Of a stretch of DNA of 64,000 nucleotides, positions 11,269 through 22,329 are shown piece by piece (positions within the stretch are counted from its first letter, which is position 1; the number at the start of each line of letters is the position of its first letter). The notes below the pieces were generated by a model. That model ran no database searches. It had not been told where the DNA came from and saw only the letters and a program-made list of their open reading frames with translations. Source of the DNA: Channallabes apus (lineage: Eukaryota > Chordata > Actinopteri > Siluriformes > Clariidae). The stretch covers positions 39,237,756 through 39,301,755 of the forward strand of contig CM060108.1 of assembly GCA_030522415.1 (NCBI GenBank), written 5' to 3'. Both the position numbers and the translations under genes were made by a program.

Positions 11269-11729
11269 CAGAGGTGGAAAGAGTAATAAAATTTTGTACT
11301 CAAGTACAAGTACTGTTACTTCAGTAAAATTTTACTTAAGTACAAGTAAAGCTACCATTATAAAAATCTACTCAAGTAAAAGTAAAAAGTAGCTCATTAA
11401 AAATGTACTCAGAGTAAAAGTTACCGAGTTACTTTTTTATTTTTTTAACAGCGGGGTGGGATGAGGCATTCTAGCGTAGTTCAAAAAAGATGAGCAGATA
11501 TAAATCTCAAACTAGTTGTTTTTAACTGAAGGAACACCTTTGCATAATAAAGCTGTTGTCTTTGTTGTGCTTGAAAATCAAAGTGGTCACTTAAATATGG
11601 TGTTACGTCCCAGTCTAGGGCCATAGAGCAAAAGAATGGTTCAGGGTTCTATTTTAAACTGTATGGAAATGGTGGTATATGGCAGAAAGAACTAGATCCA
11701 ATCATTAACTGATGAAATAATGAGGTTTG

Positions 11730-11768
<39 letters not shown>

Positions 11769-12463
11769 CAGAAGGAGGAGGATCAGATTCAGGATGGACC
11801 CAGGCCAAAATAATAAACAAAATGGTATTTATATTTAGTAGCTAGATTACCTGAAAAAAAAAAAAAAAAACACACACACACAAACAAAAATACAGGTACC
11901 TTCCCGGACTCCCTAAACCAAAAACAATGAAATTATCTACAAATATATACAAAGACCAACCAAACCAAAGGGACACAGCAATAATCAAAGTCAATTGGAG
12001 GCAAGAAGTTAAAACCGGAATACACAACCAAATATCAAAACGCCAAAATCACAACCTCTTTCATCTTTCCCGCGTCTCTCTCCGGATTATAGATGGTCGC
12101 GCTAGTCGATGATGTCACTCAGGGCGGAAGCGACCATGTGGAAGGTCAGGTGATGCTGATGTCAGAAAACCTGGAGTGGAGTCTGGAGCGGCGCGCGACC
12201 AGGACATGATACACACACGCGGCGCAACGGAGCATTTATACAAAGCATAACATTTTTATTATTTTATCATTTTCATTCATTTATTTTTTACTCAGTAGCG
12301 AATATGATTTCAAATGTAGCGAATTACAATACTTCAAACAAAACGTACTTAAGTAAAAGTAAAATTACAGATTTTTAAAACTACTTTAAAAAGTAGAAAT
12401 ACACAAAAAAGCTACTCAATTACAGTAACGCGAGTAAATGTAATTCATTACTTTCCACCTCTG
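11269..12463. mobile_element. Non-autonomous hAT-like transposon, 1195 bp
   Basis: The left end CAGAGGTGGAAAGAGTAAT and the right end ATTACTTTCCACCTCTG are inverted repeats. Sub-terminal AAGTAAAAGTA-type motifs occur in both orientations next to them. The flanks CTAATTTG (11261-11268) and CTTATTTG (12464-12471) form an 8-bp target duplication with one mismatch. No transposase frame is present. The interior includes a CA repeat and a CpG-rich patch at about 12060-12230. Confidence 0.8.
11736..11767. repeat. (CA)n microsatellite
   Basis: About 15 CA dinucleotides inside the 1195-bp element. A second A-rich/CA run lies at 11852-11884. Confidence 0.95.
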
Positions 12464-12471
12464 CTTATTTG

Positions 12472-13033
12472 ATTTGATTAAATAATTATGAATTTAAGTT
12501 GTTTGCATACTTTATAAATTAAATGATGAGTAATAGTATAGTTTTTTTTCTTGTGGTGTAAGAGTGGAATATTCCCGAAAAATTCCAGTTAAAACATAAT
12601 ATCACAACTATACAGATTTAGTGGACTTTAGTACAATAAAGCAAATTACATACATTTCTAATAATAACCGTAACATGGAACTGAATGATTGTAGAGGAAC
12701 CCTGTATTCACACTAGCACGCAATTACTGTAAGCACAAAAGCATGACATGCATGGGTTCACCTTATTTATTAATTAATTTATTTATTTATAATTATTATT
12801 ATCATTTTATCCTGTTCATGGAAGTTGATCTTGATTATTATACAGTTAAACAAGCAGTGCTTTTAAGCTGTTTACGTTAGAAACTGGAGTGTGTGCACAT
12901 GCGGCCTAGTGCGGAAACCACAAGTTGCTTCAGGAAAGAAAGCTGCAGCTTATCTGTTCATTATCTCTGTTTTTTGTGGTTCTCTTTTTCTTTAGTTCTC
13001 TCGTTAGCATTTGAAATGTTAACATTTTGCTTA
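12472..13033. other. Non-coding, intron-like DNA
   Basis: Nothing recognised between the two transposons. Confidence 0.45.
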
Positions 13034-13283
13034 CCATAGATCAGTGGTTCTCAAACATTTTCTGTCATTCCCCACTTAAGGGGGTGAGCGAATTTTCAAG
13101 CCCCACTTGTCAACAAAATAATAACGAGATCGGCCAAGTTTACTGTTTATTGAAATATCAATTTCTAAACCAATACGATCAAACACCACCAAGTTAAAAA
13201 AAGATAAAATACATGTGCAATTGTTATAAAAGACTTACGTTGTCACTTATCTTTGCATAATTGACCCCATGTTTATTAGCTGC

Positions 13284-13436
13284 TCAGCAATCGTTTGTAG
13301 TTTTTTTGCACTGGCCAATTTTGTATGCAACTTTGAATGAAGCCATTTGTGCTTTGCTGTCCACTGATTCAGATTTTACCATGCGATTCTCCTGCTGTCT
13401 GTATTCTGCCAGCTTTCTTTCAAAGACGTCCAGTGG
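13284..13436 (-). pseudogene. hAT transposase fragment downstream of the gypsy insertion
   Basis: On the minus strand the frame reads DVFERKLAEYRQQENRM and then QMASFKVAYKIGQCKKTTND, the segment that follows the BED finger in ZBED/Charlie-type hAT transposases. It is in the same coding sense as the BED finger at 18975-19159 and is separated from it only by gypsy element 1. After about 50 codons it decays. The catalytic hAT domain is absent. Confidence 0.75.
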
Positions 13437-13983
13437 TGTCATGTCTTCTAGGGAAATCACACTCATACGAACGCAAGATACAGGAAATAATAGTTCTTTT
13501 ATTTTGAGTCCCGTTATTGATTTGAACAAAAGTAACTTTCAATTGAAAAACATAAACCCAGAGGACGCTTCTCCCGGGGCGGTCTGCAGGCGGAAATACG
13601 AGAACATAAAGTCACTTAATGAAACACACAGAAGATCCTACGGGATGACTGCAACCCAAAACACATCGAGCTCAGTCGGAAATGCGCGAAGCTGTCCTGC
13701 TTCCGCAGCCTCGCCTGCAGATACCGCTTTAAACCTGGGAGGAAGAGAGAGAGAAAGAAAGAGACATAAACACATCGGTTTACGGGTGTGCACAACGGTG
13801 ACCAGACAAAGTGGTGTGGGTTCGGCTGGGTTAAATAGTGAGATACACAAGGGTGGACAGGTGAATTCACTTTCGTGTTAATGACTAACAATGACATACG
13901 TAGACACACTAGGGGGAGACAAAGCCACGGCTCAGTAATCCGGAGAACCTGATCTCCGGGGCTGCGGCGGATCGGATGTTACA
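13437..13983 (-). repeat. 3' LTR of gypsy element 1
   Basis: 547 bp, TGT...ACA. It differs from the 5' LTR at only a few sites (for example within the GA-rich tract near 13741 and close to the outer U3 end). Its U3 encodes the last residues of the Pol frame, which stops at 13932. Confidence 0.95.
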
Positions 13984-13999
13984 TTACCCCCCCTCCCAG
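13984..13999 (-). other. Polypurine tract of gypsy element 1
   Basis: Minus-strand GGGAGGGGGGGTAA lies immediately next to the 3' LTR, the usual plus-strand DNA primer site. Confidence 0.85.
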
Positions 14000-16900
14000 G
14001 ACCGGCTTCCTGAAAGAGAGGTGGGCGCTCCCTGCGAGGTACCGAAGGGGGTTGGGACCCACCGGCCTGATGGAATTGCCGGCGAGCGGGTCGGCCTGGA
14101 GGTCGTGGCGCAGGACGATCCGGTCGAGCTTGATGGAACTCGAAAATGAGTTCTGGGCTCAGGATGTCCTTTGCGGGGACCCAGCTGCGTTCCTCCGGCC
14201 CATACCCCTCCCACTCCACTAGGTATTGGAGTGTGCCCCCTCTCCTTCGGGAGTCCAGCAGTTGCTGGACTCTATACGCTGGAGCGCCCTCGATCTCCAC
14301 AGCCCCGGGGAGTGATGGGTCCACGACGCCTCCGTCGAGTGGTCCCCGTATTACTGGCCTGAGAAGAGAAATGTGGAAAACGGGGTTAATGCGCATGTGT
14401 GGGGGGAGCTGTAATTTAAAAGAAACGGGGTTTATTTGAGACAAAATAGGAAAAGGACCGATGAATCTGGGTGAAAGTTTACGGCAGGGAAGTTTGAGAG
14501 AGAGATCCCTTGTTGAGAGCCAAACCCGATCTCCTACCTGGAGCGGAGGACTTTCCCTTCGCCGCCTATCGGCGAATTTTTTGAACCGGCGAACTGCTTG
14601 GGAGATATTGGCATGCGCCCCCTCCCATACTTTTTCCGCTCTTTTAAACCACTCATCCACCATGGGGATATTGGTGGGAGTGGCATCCCAAGGACAAAGC
14701 GGTGGCTGATGTCCGAGCACACATTGAAACGGCGTTAGGCCGGTTGAGGAGTGTCTCAAAGAGTTTTGCGCATATTCCGCCCAGAATAAACAGTCTGCCC
14801 ATTCATGTTGCCTACTACTACAATATGCGCGGAGGAATTTCCCGAGATCTTGGACAGTCCGCTCTGCCTGCCCGTTTGGGACTCCGGGTGATAGCCTGAC
14901 GTTAGACTAACAGTGGTCCCCAATTTCTGGAAAAAAGCTTTCCAGACTTTTGCGACAAATTGGGGACCACGATCGGAAACAATATCTTCCGGTATGCCGT
15001 AGTAGCGAAACACATTGTTGAATAGGGTTTCCGTCACCTGGGAGGCGGTTGGGAGGGCGCAGAACGGGATAAACCGGCAACCTTTAGAGAAGCGATCTAC
15101 CACTACTAGGACCGACGTGTATCCCTTAGACACTGGCAGGTCCGTCACAAAATCCACCGCTAGATGGGACCACGGTCTGTTAGGTGTGGGTAAGGGCATT
15201 AATTTTCCAACTGGCAACCCTCGGGGGCTTTTAGTGGTTGCACAGGTAGCGCAAGACGAAACTACTGTTCTCACTGTTTCCCGCAGATTTGGCCACCAGA
15301 ACTTTGGTTCTAGTAGTTGACGGGTTCTCAATTCGCCGGGATGTCCTGATGATAAATTAACGTGGGCCTCCACCGTCACTCGCTCTCGTAATGACTCCGG
15401 CACATAGGTTCGATCCGGAGGACAGTCCGGCGGCGCGGGTTCTGCCCGCGTCGCCAGTGCTATCTCTGCATCGAGGTCCCAAGTGATCGGAGCCACCACG
15501 AGTGAGGGGGGCAGAATGGGTTCGGGAACCTGAGTCCGGTCCTGCGTCGCAAAATAGCGGGATAACGCGTCCGCTTTGATATTTTTAGAGCCGGGGCGAT
15601 AAGTAATAATAAAGTGGAAACGAGTGAAGAACAGTGCCCAGCGGGCTTGTCGGGGGTTTAGTCTCTTAGCTTGTTGGAGGTACTCTAGGTTCTTATGATC
15701 CGTGAGTACCATGAAAGGGTGTTCTGCCCCCTCCAACCAATGCCTCCACTCCTCTAACGCCGCTTTTATTGCAAGCAGTTCACGATTACCGATATCATAA
15801 TTGCATTCGGCAGGTGTCAGTTTTCGCGAGAAAAAAGCACAGGGGAATAACTTCTCCGGGTGGCCCTGGCGCTGTGACAGCACCGCTCCGAGTCCTACCT
15901 CCGACGCATCGACCTCAACTACGAAGGGCTTTTTAGAGTCGGGAAGTTTTAATATAGGCGCGGAGGTAAAAGCTTGTTTTAGACGCTGGAACGCGATGCG
16001 CGCGTCCGGCGTGAACGGCTGTAGTTTGCGCGGTTTACCCTTAAGTAAGCTAGTGAGCGGTGCTGCCAACATACTATAGCCCCTAATAAAGCCCCGGTAA
16101 AAATTGGCAAACCCGAGGAAGCTTTGTAGCGCCTTCACTGAGGTCGGTTCCGGCCATTGGAGTACCGCTCTGACCTTGGTCGCGTCCATCTTGACCCCCA
16201 GTGGTCCTATGCGATAGCCCAGAAATGCAACCTCTGTCTTATGAAATTCACATTTCTCTGCCTTCACATAGAGCCCATGTTCCCTTAGTCGACGGAGGAC
16301 GGCGGTCACATGACGGACGTGCTCTTCGTATGACCGGGAGTATATCAGGATGTCATCTAAATATACTATCACAAATCGGCTTAGCATATGTCGGAGCACG
16401 TCATTCATGAACCCCTGAAACACCGCAGGCGCGTTCACCAGTCCATAAGCCATCACTGATAATGACCTGATGTAGTGCTAAACGCTGTCTTCCACTCATC
16501 GCCCTTGCGAACACGAACGAGATTGTAAGCGCTGCGGAGGTCAAGTTTGGTAAAGATGGACGCGCCGCGGAGCAGATCGATCGCGGCCGGAACCAGGGGC
16601 AGTGGGTGCTTATACTTCACTGTGATGGTATTGAGCCCTCGATAATCAATACACGGCCGAAGGCCCCCGCCTTTTTTCTCGATAAAAAAGAACCCTGCCG
16701 ATGCGGGTGACGTGGAGCGACTAATGAGCCCCTGCTGGAGAGCCTCTTTCACGTATTCCTCCATTGCCCTTGTCTCAGACACTGACAATGGATAAATCCG
16801 TGAGCAAGGCGGTGCTTTCCCCGGCAGGAGGTCAATAGCGCAGTCCCACGGGCGGTGAGGGGGAAGTCGTGCGGCGGCCCTAATACTAAATACGTCTTGA

Positions 16901-18416
16901 AATTTTACGTACTCGGATGGCACGGAGGTAGTGACTAGGGCTTTCTACTGTAGTCGTTTGGGCCATCAATGAGGATGGCATGCAAAATTTCGCGCATCTA
17001 GGGGACCATGAAAGGATGCGAGCACCTGTCCAATCAAAATTGGGGTTATGAGAACTAAGCCATGGGAGGCCGAGCACGACGGACTGACTCACCTGAGAGA
17101 TCACATAAAATTCTAATTCCTCAGTGTGGTTCGGGAAAGTTAATCGTAGGGGCACGGATATCATGTTAATGGGCGATTGACCTAATGGGTTGCCATCCAG
17201 AGCATTAATCACGATTGGGGTTGGAAGCTTCGACACGGGAGCGTGCAGCGAGGAAATAAGAGAGGATGAAATGAAGTTCCCAGCCGATCCCGAATCTATT
17301 AAGGGGGAAACAGAAACCAGATGATTATTATAAGACAGCGTAGCTTTTACACAAAATGACCGGTTGGTGCGGGGAGGTGTGTTTGTGGGTATGATCTTGG
17401 GTGACGTGTCCGTGTTTATGGTATGTGGTGGTATGTTCGTGTCTGTATTTGGTGGAGGTGCGTTTGTGTGTCTGGTTCGCGGGGGTGTGCCAGTGTCAAT
17501 TTTTACTTTCAATAGTGGGCACTCTCGGATGAGATGCCCCCCTCCCCCGCAGTACAGACACAGTCCGGCCGTCAGTCGGCGTCGCCTTTCCTGCGCTGAT
17601 AGCCGGGAGGTGCCGACGTCCATGGGTTCTGCTGTCGGGGATTCGCGTGGTTCCGGTGCACTTCTAGTCATGCTGGGGCGGGGGTGCGGCTCGACTCTAC
17701 CACCTGCTCCTCTGGCGGGGGCCTGCCGTTTCTGACCGCGGAGGTGTTGATCCAATTTGATGGCGAGTTGTATGGTCTCATCCAGATCCATCTCAGCATC
17801 TCGGCACGCCAACTCAAGTTGGATGTCTGGGTGGAGGCCGTCCCTGAACCGTGCGAGGAGGCTTTTCTCGCACCATTCACTCTCCGCGGCCAGGATCTTA
17901 AACCTCACAGCGTAGTCGGCGACGGTGGTTGGCCCTTGCTTGAGACGGAGCAGTTGTTGTTCGCCAGTTCGCCCCTGGTCCGGGTGGTCGAAGACAGCGC
18001 GAAACGCGCGGAGGAAGCGGATGAAATCACTCATGTCTCGGCCACCCGCACTCCACATGGCGGCGGCCCAGTCCATCGCTGCACCTGTGAGCTGTTGCGT
18101 GACAAAGCTGATCCTTTGCCTATCATCGAGGTCGGGGTACTCAGCTAAGTACAGCTCACAGGCCAGGAGAAATTTTTTACACCCCTCTGGGTCCCCTGCA
18201 TACCTCTCCGGGGGGGTCGCTCGCGGAGGGGATCGTGACGGGCGTCTCGGCGCCGCGGGAGAGGGTGCCTGTCGAGTCGCGATGTCACGGACACTTTGGG
18301 CCAGGTCGTTGATCGCCCTGGCCAAGCTGTCCATCTGTCCTTGCTGTCTTCGAATATAATCCATTATGGGGATGGTATGGTCGTGCGCTGCTGTTCCTGC
18401 TGCGTTCTGGTGCAAG

Positions 18417-18425
18417 GTCTGGTCA
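18417..18425 (-). other. Predicted self-primer binding site, element 1
   Basis: Two bases inside the 5' LTR border the minus strand reads TGACCAGAC, complementary to the predicted RNA 5' end GTCTGGTCA at 18798-18790. Including the next two bases, 10 of 11 positions pair. No match to a tRNA 3' end is apparent. The site overlaps gag codons 3-6. Confidence 0.75.
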
Positions 18426-18789
18426 TCTGTCATGTCTTCTAGGGAAATCACACTCATACGAACGCAAGATACAGGAAATAATAGTTCTTTTATTTTGAGT
18501 CCCGTTATTGATTTGAACAAAAGTAACTTTCAATTGAAAAACATAAACCCAGAGGACGCTTCTCCCGGGGCGGTCTGCAGGCGGAAATACGAGAACATAA
18601 AGTCACTTAATGAAACACACAGAAGATCCTACGGGATGACTGCAACCCAAAACACATCGAGCTCAGTCGGAAATGCGCGAAGCTGTCCTGCTTCCGCAGC
18701 CTCGCCTGCAGATACCGCTTTAAACCTGGGAGGGAGAGAGAGAGAAAGAAAGAGACATAAACACATCGGTTTACGGGTGTGCACAACGG

Positions 18790-18798
18790 TGACCAGAC
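18790..18798 (-). promoter_or_regulatory. Predicted transcription start and self-primer, element 1
   Basis: GTCTGGTCA begins exactly 30 nt after the first T of the TATTTAA box, the expected RNA polymerase II start distance. It is complementary to the site at 18417-18425. Confidence 0.65.
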
Positions 18799-18821
18799 AA
18801 AGTGGTGTGGGTTCGGCTGGG

Positions 18822-18828
18822 TTAAATA
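18822..18828 (-). promoter_or_regulatory. TATA box of gypsy element 1
   Basis: TATTTAA on the minus strand in a GC-richer context. The corresponding box is TATATAA in element 2 and TATTTAA in the solo LTR at 22670, with the same downstream spacing. Confidence 0.75.
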
Positions 18829-18974
18829 GTGAGATACACAAGGGTGGACAGGTGAATTCACTTTCGTGTTAATGACTAACAATGACATACGTAGACACAC
18901 TAGGGGGAGACAAAGCCACGGCTCAGTAATCCGGTGAACCTGATCTCCGGGGCTGTGGCGGATCGGATGTTACA

Positions 18975-19159
18975 AGTGGCTTATTAACGTGACTGGAGTG
19001 TGTTGTCTCTAAGTGTCTTCCTAATTTGTTGGGTCTCATGCGGTCTGATGCCAGCAGTTTAAGACACAAAACACACACGGGTCTCTCCTCTGCCCCCACC
19101 ATCCCCACCATGAATCCAAGCTCAACATAGGCTTCATTAGGGGTGCGTGATATAACCAA
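18975..19159 (-). pseudogene. hAT transposase N-terminus with BED finger, cut by gypsy 1
   Basis: The minus-strand frame shows RPVCVLCLKLLASD, then RPNKLGRHLETTH, i.e. the C-x2-C and H-x4-H ligands of a BED zinc finger as in ZBED-like hAT transposases. It ends at the gypsy target duplication (18979). The continuation lies at 13436-13284. The start codon is unclear. The N-terminus is preceded at about 19138 by TAGGGGTGCGTGATATA, which resembles another hAT end. Confidence 0.8.
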
Positions 19160-19300
19160 AATCTAACACGGTAGACGCAATTTTCTACCTCAATAATGAT
19201 ATATATCACAATATAGCAATTTGTATCTGAAAATGCATAGATAAAAATGAAAACACAAAGAAATTGTTTTACATAATTTAATTTTTTTATGTAATTTTAT

Positions 19301-19486
19301 TTAAACTGTGAATTGCTGAGGTTTGCCGCATTTTTTTACTTTGGCCATATTCAACTTGTATTTCAGATGATAGAAAAGGTTTGACGTGTTTCCACCACTT
19401 GTTAAAACAGTGCACTTGCATACCTTCCAAATCACGTTCATCTCATTCGTATCACTTTTCTTATTCCCAAACCAATTCCACACCAT
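19301..19486 (-). pseudogene. Second BED-finger fragment from a different hAT
   Basis: The minus-strand frame begins MVWNWFGNKKSDTN and contains VCKCTVLTSGGNTSNLFYHLK, the BED-finger pattern of a different ZBED-like hAT lineage from the fragment 140 bp away. Only the finger survives. It may mark a second, nested hAT beginning near the TAGGGGTGCGTGATATA end at 19138; its other end was not located. Confidence 0.6.
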
Positions 19487-20072
19487 AGACGAGGCAGCTT
19501 TTTTTCTTTATAATCTCCTCGTTGTTGGTTTCGTCACATGTAAGCAAACTCACAGCTCCGCTCGAATCACAAACCTGCGCGACCCCCTGTGTTTTATTTA
19601 AAAACTATTTATTTAAAATGTCAGGACTGTTTAATATTGTTTCCGCCTTGCCATGCCTGTTTTGTACGTGCGCATCCCAGCGGGGTAAAATGTATTTTGA
19701 TGGTTGGCGCGGTTTATTTCTGTCAGAGTCGCGCAGCGCTGCCCAGTGGCTCGCGCAGGTTTGTGATTCGAGCAGCGCAGCTCAAGTTTGTCCGACGTTA
19801 AACGGTTATTGTTCCACTATGGTTCCATTTTTCTCTCGGCCCACAACTGATGTTATTTTAAATGTACTTGTATTAATGATCCATTTATTTGTGTGTGATT
19901 GTTAAGTTTTGAGAGTACACTCTTCATTATCAATAAAGAAAAGCATGAATTAGAATAGGTACTTTCCTGTTATTTTCCACTAATTTCCTCCCGTTCATTG
20001 TGCCCCACCTGTCATGTCTGTATTCCCCACTAGTGGGGCGCGCCCCACACTTTGAGAACCACTGCCATAGAT

Positions 20073-20743
20073 GAAGGGTGCTCTGATCAGAATCAGCCGA
20101 TAATAACTTAATGTTTACAGATCGGTTGTCTCTCAACTGCCTGATCGTATAAACAGAGACTATTGATGATGTAAAATACACCAGTCAACAGCCACATCAA
20201 TCTGCCGTCACCAGTCTGGGAAAATTATCAAGTCTCTTTTAAACATGACAAGTTTACAACCTGCAAATTTATTTTTGAAGCAAAACCACGTGGGGGAAAC
20301 GTCTGCTTAAAGCTTTAACACAACAAACCTTATTAACCACTTAAGAACAACACAACGTAAATGATTTGATTACGAAAAGTCATACGCAACAGCAGTAGCT
20401 AAATCTCGTATGTCGATACGTACACCTTGTAAGCACCGCTACTTTCGTTTCTCATCACAGCTTCATGAATCAATCCATCTTGTCACAGGACACCACACAT
20501 ACACAAGCGACAAACTACAAGTAGCTTGTTAGTGTACATGAAATATGAGATGTTGATTATTTAAGAGGACAGTTACAGACAGAATTATAAAGGTAATGAG
20601 ACAATCGTTCGCTTGGTTTGGTTTTGTAAAATATGTTTACATAACCCGCGACCCTGAACACAGGATTAAGCGGTATAGAAAATGAATGAATGAATCAATG
20701 AATGTTTACATAACTTGATGATAACAGAGTAGCTCATTAGGTC
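20073..20743. other. Non-coding DNA with a short repeat tail
   Basis: No gene. The piece 20644-20700 ('gcgaccctgaacacaggatt', 'aagcggtatagaaaatgaat') is the 3' end of the dispersed tRNA-like repeat seen at 25.72 kb and 55.2 kb. Confidence 0.5.
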
Positions 20744-20929
20744 ATGTATTGTATATGTTCTAGAACCAGGTATATAACATTGACCAAGGAGAGTCTTGTG
20801 CGTCTGATGTTCCAGTGTCTGGACTGTTCGGGCGAGTGCCGGATCCGAGTGAATGAGACTCTCACTTTCAGACAAGAGTGTCTGATCTGCTGTAACTACA
20901 GAGTGTGGACTCCTCTCTCCGGCAGCTGA
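20744..20929 (+). pseudogene. Cysteine-rich exon of a fish zinc-finger-type gene
   Basis: An open frame of 61 codons with paired cysteines: CLDCSGECRIRV, then 11-12 residues, then ECLICCNYRVW. The regular Cys spacing and the tryptophan after the last pair look like a zinc-binding module found next to C2H2 fingers in teleost proteins; this similarity is from memory and not verified. A probable acceptor lies at 20760-20765 (tatgttctag). The next conserved part is lost after a stop at 20927. It is followed on the same strand by C2H2 remnants, so both may belong to one decayed gene. Confidence 0.5.
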
Positions 20930-21123
20930 TATACCACACAGCAAGGTGTGTATTTCAGGACACCTCAGTAAGGCCCTACAGTAAGTTTATGCTTGGAATA
21001 AGAATGCACAATGGGAAGCACTATGGTGTTTGATTTGTAAGTGTAAATGCTTCATTTTTGGTCCTAATCCGGATGTAGTTTTCTGTATAAAAGTCTTTGC
21101 CTGTTTTTTATTCTGCTCTCATC

Positions 21124-22164
21124 AGGTGGTTGAGTGTCACCACACAGTGATGACCGCAGGCCTGTCCTTGACAGATTACTTGTGACTGTAACCGAGGAAC
21201 ACACAACTGATAAGTCCAGAAAACACAATCTCCTAAGGACATCACTCAGGCTGCTGAGAGTTCTGTCTCAATAAAGGAGGAACATGAGGAGGACGTGATA
21301 GATGAGGAGCTGAGTCTACTGAAGGAAGCAGACGAGGACTTATAAGTAATAAGACCGCTGATCTGAACTTACCCTGAGTCTTCTGACATGTTGACACCTG
21401 ACGAGGAACGGTTTGTCGATGAGGACAGTGCTGCAGAAGATACAAGAAGAACTACTGCTGTGTGGAGTCTCTGGTGATAATGTGGAGAACCTCAGTTTAT
21501 TTCAGTGACGTCCGGAGTTTCCGTCTGCATGCCATCGCTGAGCATTGTGGCAACCAGATCTGTGAGGACTGTAACAACAAGGTTAGAGTGGAGACAGACC
21601 CCGACAAGAAGGGCCAAGATCAAACCATTTTCCTGTCATATGTGTCACAAATAGAAACAGACAGAAAGTGAAGAAATCGTCATTTGCACAGAGAATACCA
21701 GCACGTCTGCAAGTACTGCATGATGGTGTTTGATACAAAACAGTCCAAGCTAGAGCACTAATAATAGTGTCCGTATAATAGAATCACCAAGAAGACACGC
21801 TGCCATTTACAGTATGTGTCCAGACTTTCCTGAACAGTTTTATCCCGTTTCACAGATGTCAGACACTTGCACATACACTCAGGAGAAAACTTTTGTTTTT
21901 GTGAGCGATGTGAAGAATATTTTAATCACAACATCAGCCTGAGGAAGCACTGACAGAGACAACAAGGCATCGACTCTAGATGTGTATCAGCAGGGGAGAA
22001 AAAATGGTGCAGTAGACCTGTTTGGACAGTAATGATCTGTACTATAGAGCCTGAGATTGAGAGATGGGAATCTGATTCTGATGAAGAGGAACAGAAAAAA
22101 GTTTGTAAGAGAAAAGCCAGGAGAAAAAAGAAGAGGGAAAATACAACCAGACAATTGATTTGAA
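21124..22164 (+). pseudogene. Decayed C2H2 zinc-finger gene exon
   Basis: Behind an acceptor-like tctgctctcatcag, several frames show pieces of a zinc-finger protein. There is an acidic IKEEHEEDVIDEEL segment near 21275-21340, then HVCKYCMMVFDTKQSKLEH near 21700-21758, and a linker-like HIHSGEN with CERCEEYFNHNISLRKH near 21870-21950. In-frame stops and frameshifts separate them, and the final basic stretch (RKARRKKKRE) ends with TGA near 22162. No continuous product is possible. Typical proteins of this kind have many tandem fingers; only two or three are visible here. Confidence 0.6.
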
Positions 22165-22329
22165 TTCGAGCTTTTTATAGACAAAAAGACAGAAATGTTC
22201 TTTTACACGAGGCATCAGTTAAAATCCAATGGACACCTAATTTTATTGTTACTTATACACTTTAGCACATACGACCAGAATTACTGAATAGTAAAACCTG
22301 ATTTGTGTAAAGTGATTTGCTTGCACAGT

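Larger units (their letters stand above)
13932..18433 (-). pseudogene. gag-pol of gypsy element 1, three frameshifts
   Basis: A single polyprotein frame of the Tf1/sushi type, now broken. The ATG at 18433 lies inside the 5' LTR. Recognisable in order are a Gag with PERYAGDPEGC, a CCHC knuckle CLYCGGGGHLIREC, an aspartic protease motif DSGSAG, reverse transcriptase with YLDDILIYS, RNase H, an HHCC/DDE integrase ([21 protein letters not shown]) and a C-terminal chromodomain with [17 protein letters not shown]. Compared with element 2, breaks lie near 16925 (about 8 nt missing at the protease-RT junction), near 16456 (about 7 nt missing in RT) and near 14879 (one extra base in the integrase). 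The frame ends inside the 3' LTR. Confidence 0.93.
13437..18974 (-). mobile_element. Gypsy element 1: Ty3/gypsy chromovirus (sushi-like)
   Basis: The element is complete from LTR to LTR, 5538 bp on the minus strand, with identical-length 547-bp LTRs beginning TGT and ending ACA. It is bounded by a 5-bp target duplication AGTGG (13432-13436 and 18975-18979). Gene order is gag, protease, reverse transcriptase, RNase H, integrase and chromodomain, the layout of chromoviruses. I counted only about three differences between the LTRs, yet the single gag-pol frame has three frame-changing lesions. There is no tRNA primer site; the geometry fits self-priming. It inserted into a hAT element. Confidence 0.96.
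18428..18974 (-). repeat. 5' LTR of gypsy element 1
   Basis: 547 bp, TGT...ACA, followed on the right by target duplication AGTGG. It contains the promoter and, in its last six bases on the coding side, the gag start codon. Confidence 0.95.
13042..20064 (-). mobile_element. hAT transposon, split by gypsy element 1
   Basis: Both ends carry the inverted repeat CAGTGGTTCTCAAA. The flanks CCATAGAT at 13034-13041 and 20065-20072 are a perfect 8-bp target duplication. Removing the gypsy insertion (13437-18974 plus one 5-bp duplication) leaves about 1480 bp, too short for a complete hAT, so it was already internally deleted. It still encodes the start of a BED-finger transposase on the minus strand, in two pieces. 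A second, different BED-finger fragment at 19301-19486 suggests another hAT fragment inside the right half. Confidence 0.9.

Noticed and set aside
13261..13881. 206-codon plus-strand frame across the hAT/LTR junction
   Set aside because: It crosses the boundary between a hAT and the gypsy LTR, and a near-identical reading recurs in the other LTR (18366-18872). It is antisense to real element genes and has no domain.
18417..18427. Conventional tRNA primer binding site for gypsy 1
   Set aside because: The bases next to the LTR lack the usual TGG start complementary to a tRNA CCA end, and they match the element's own RNA 5' end instead.
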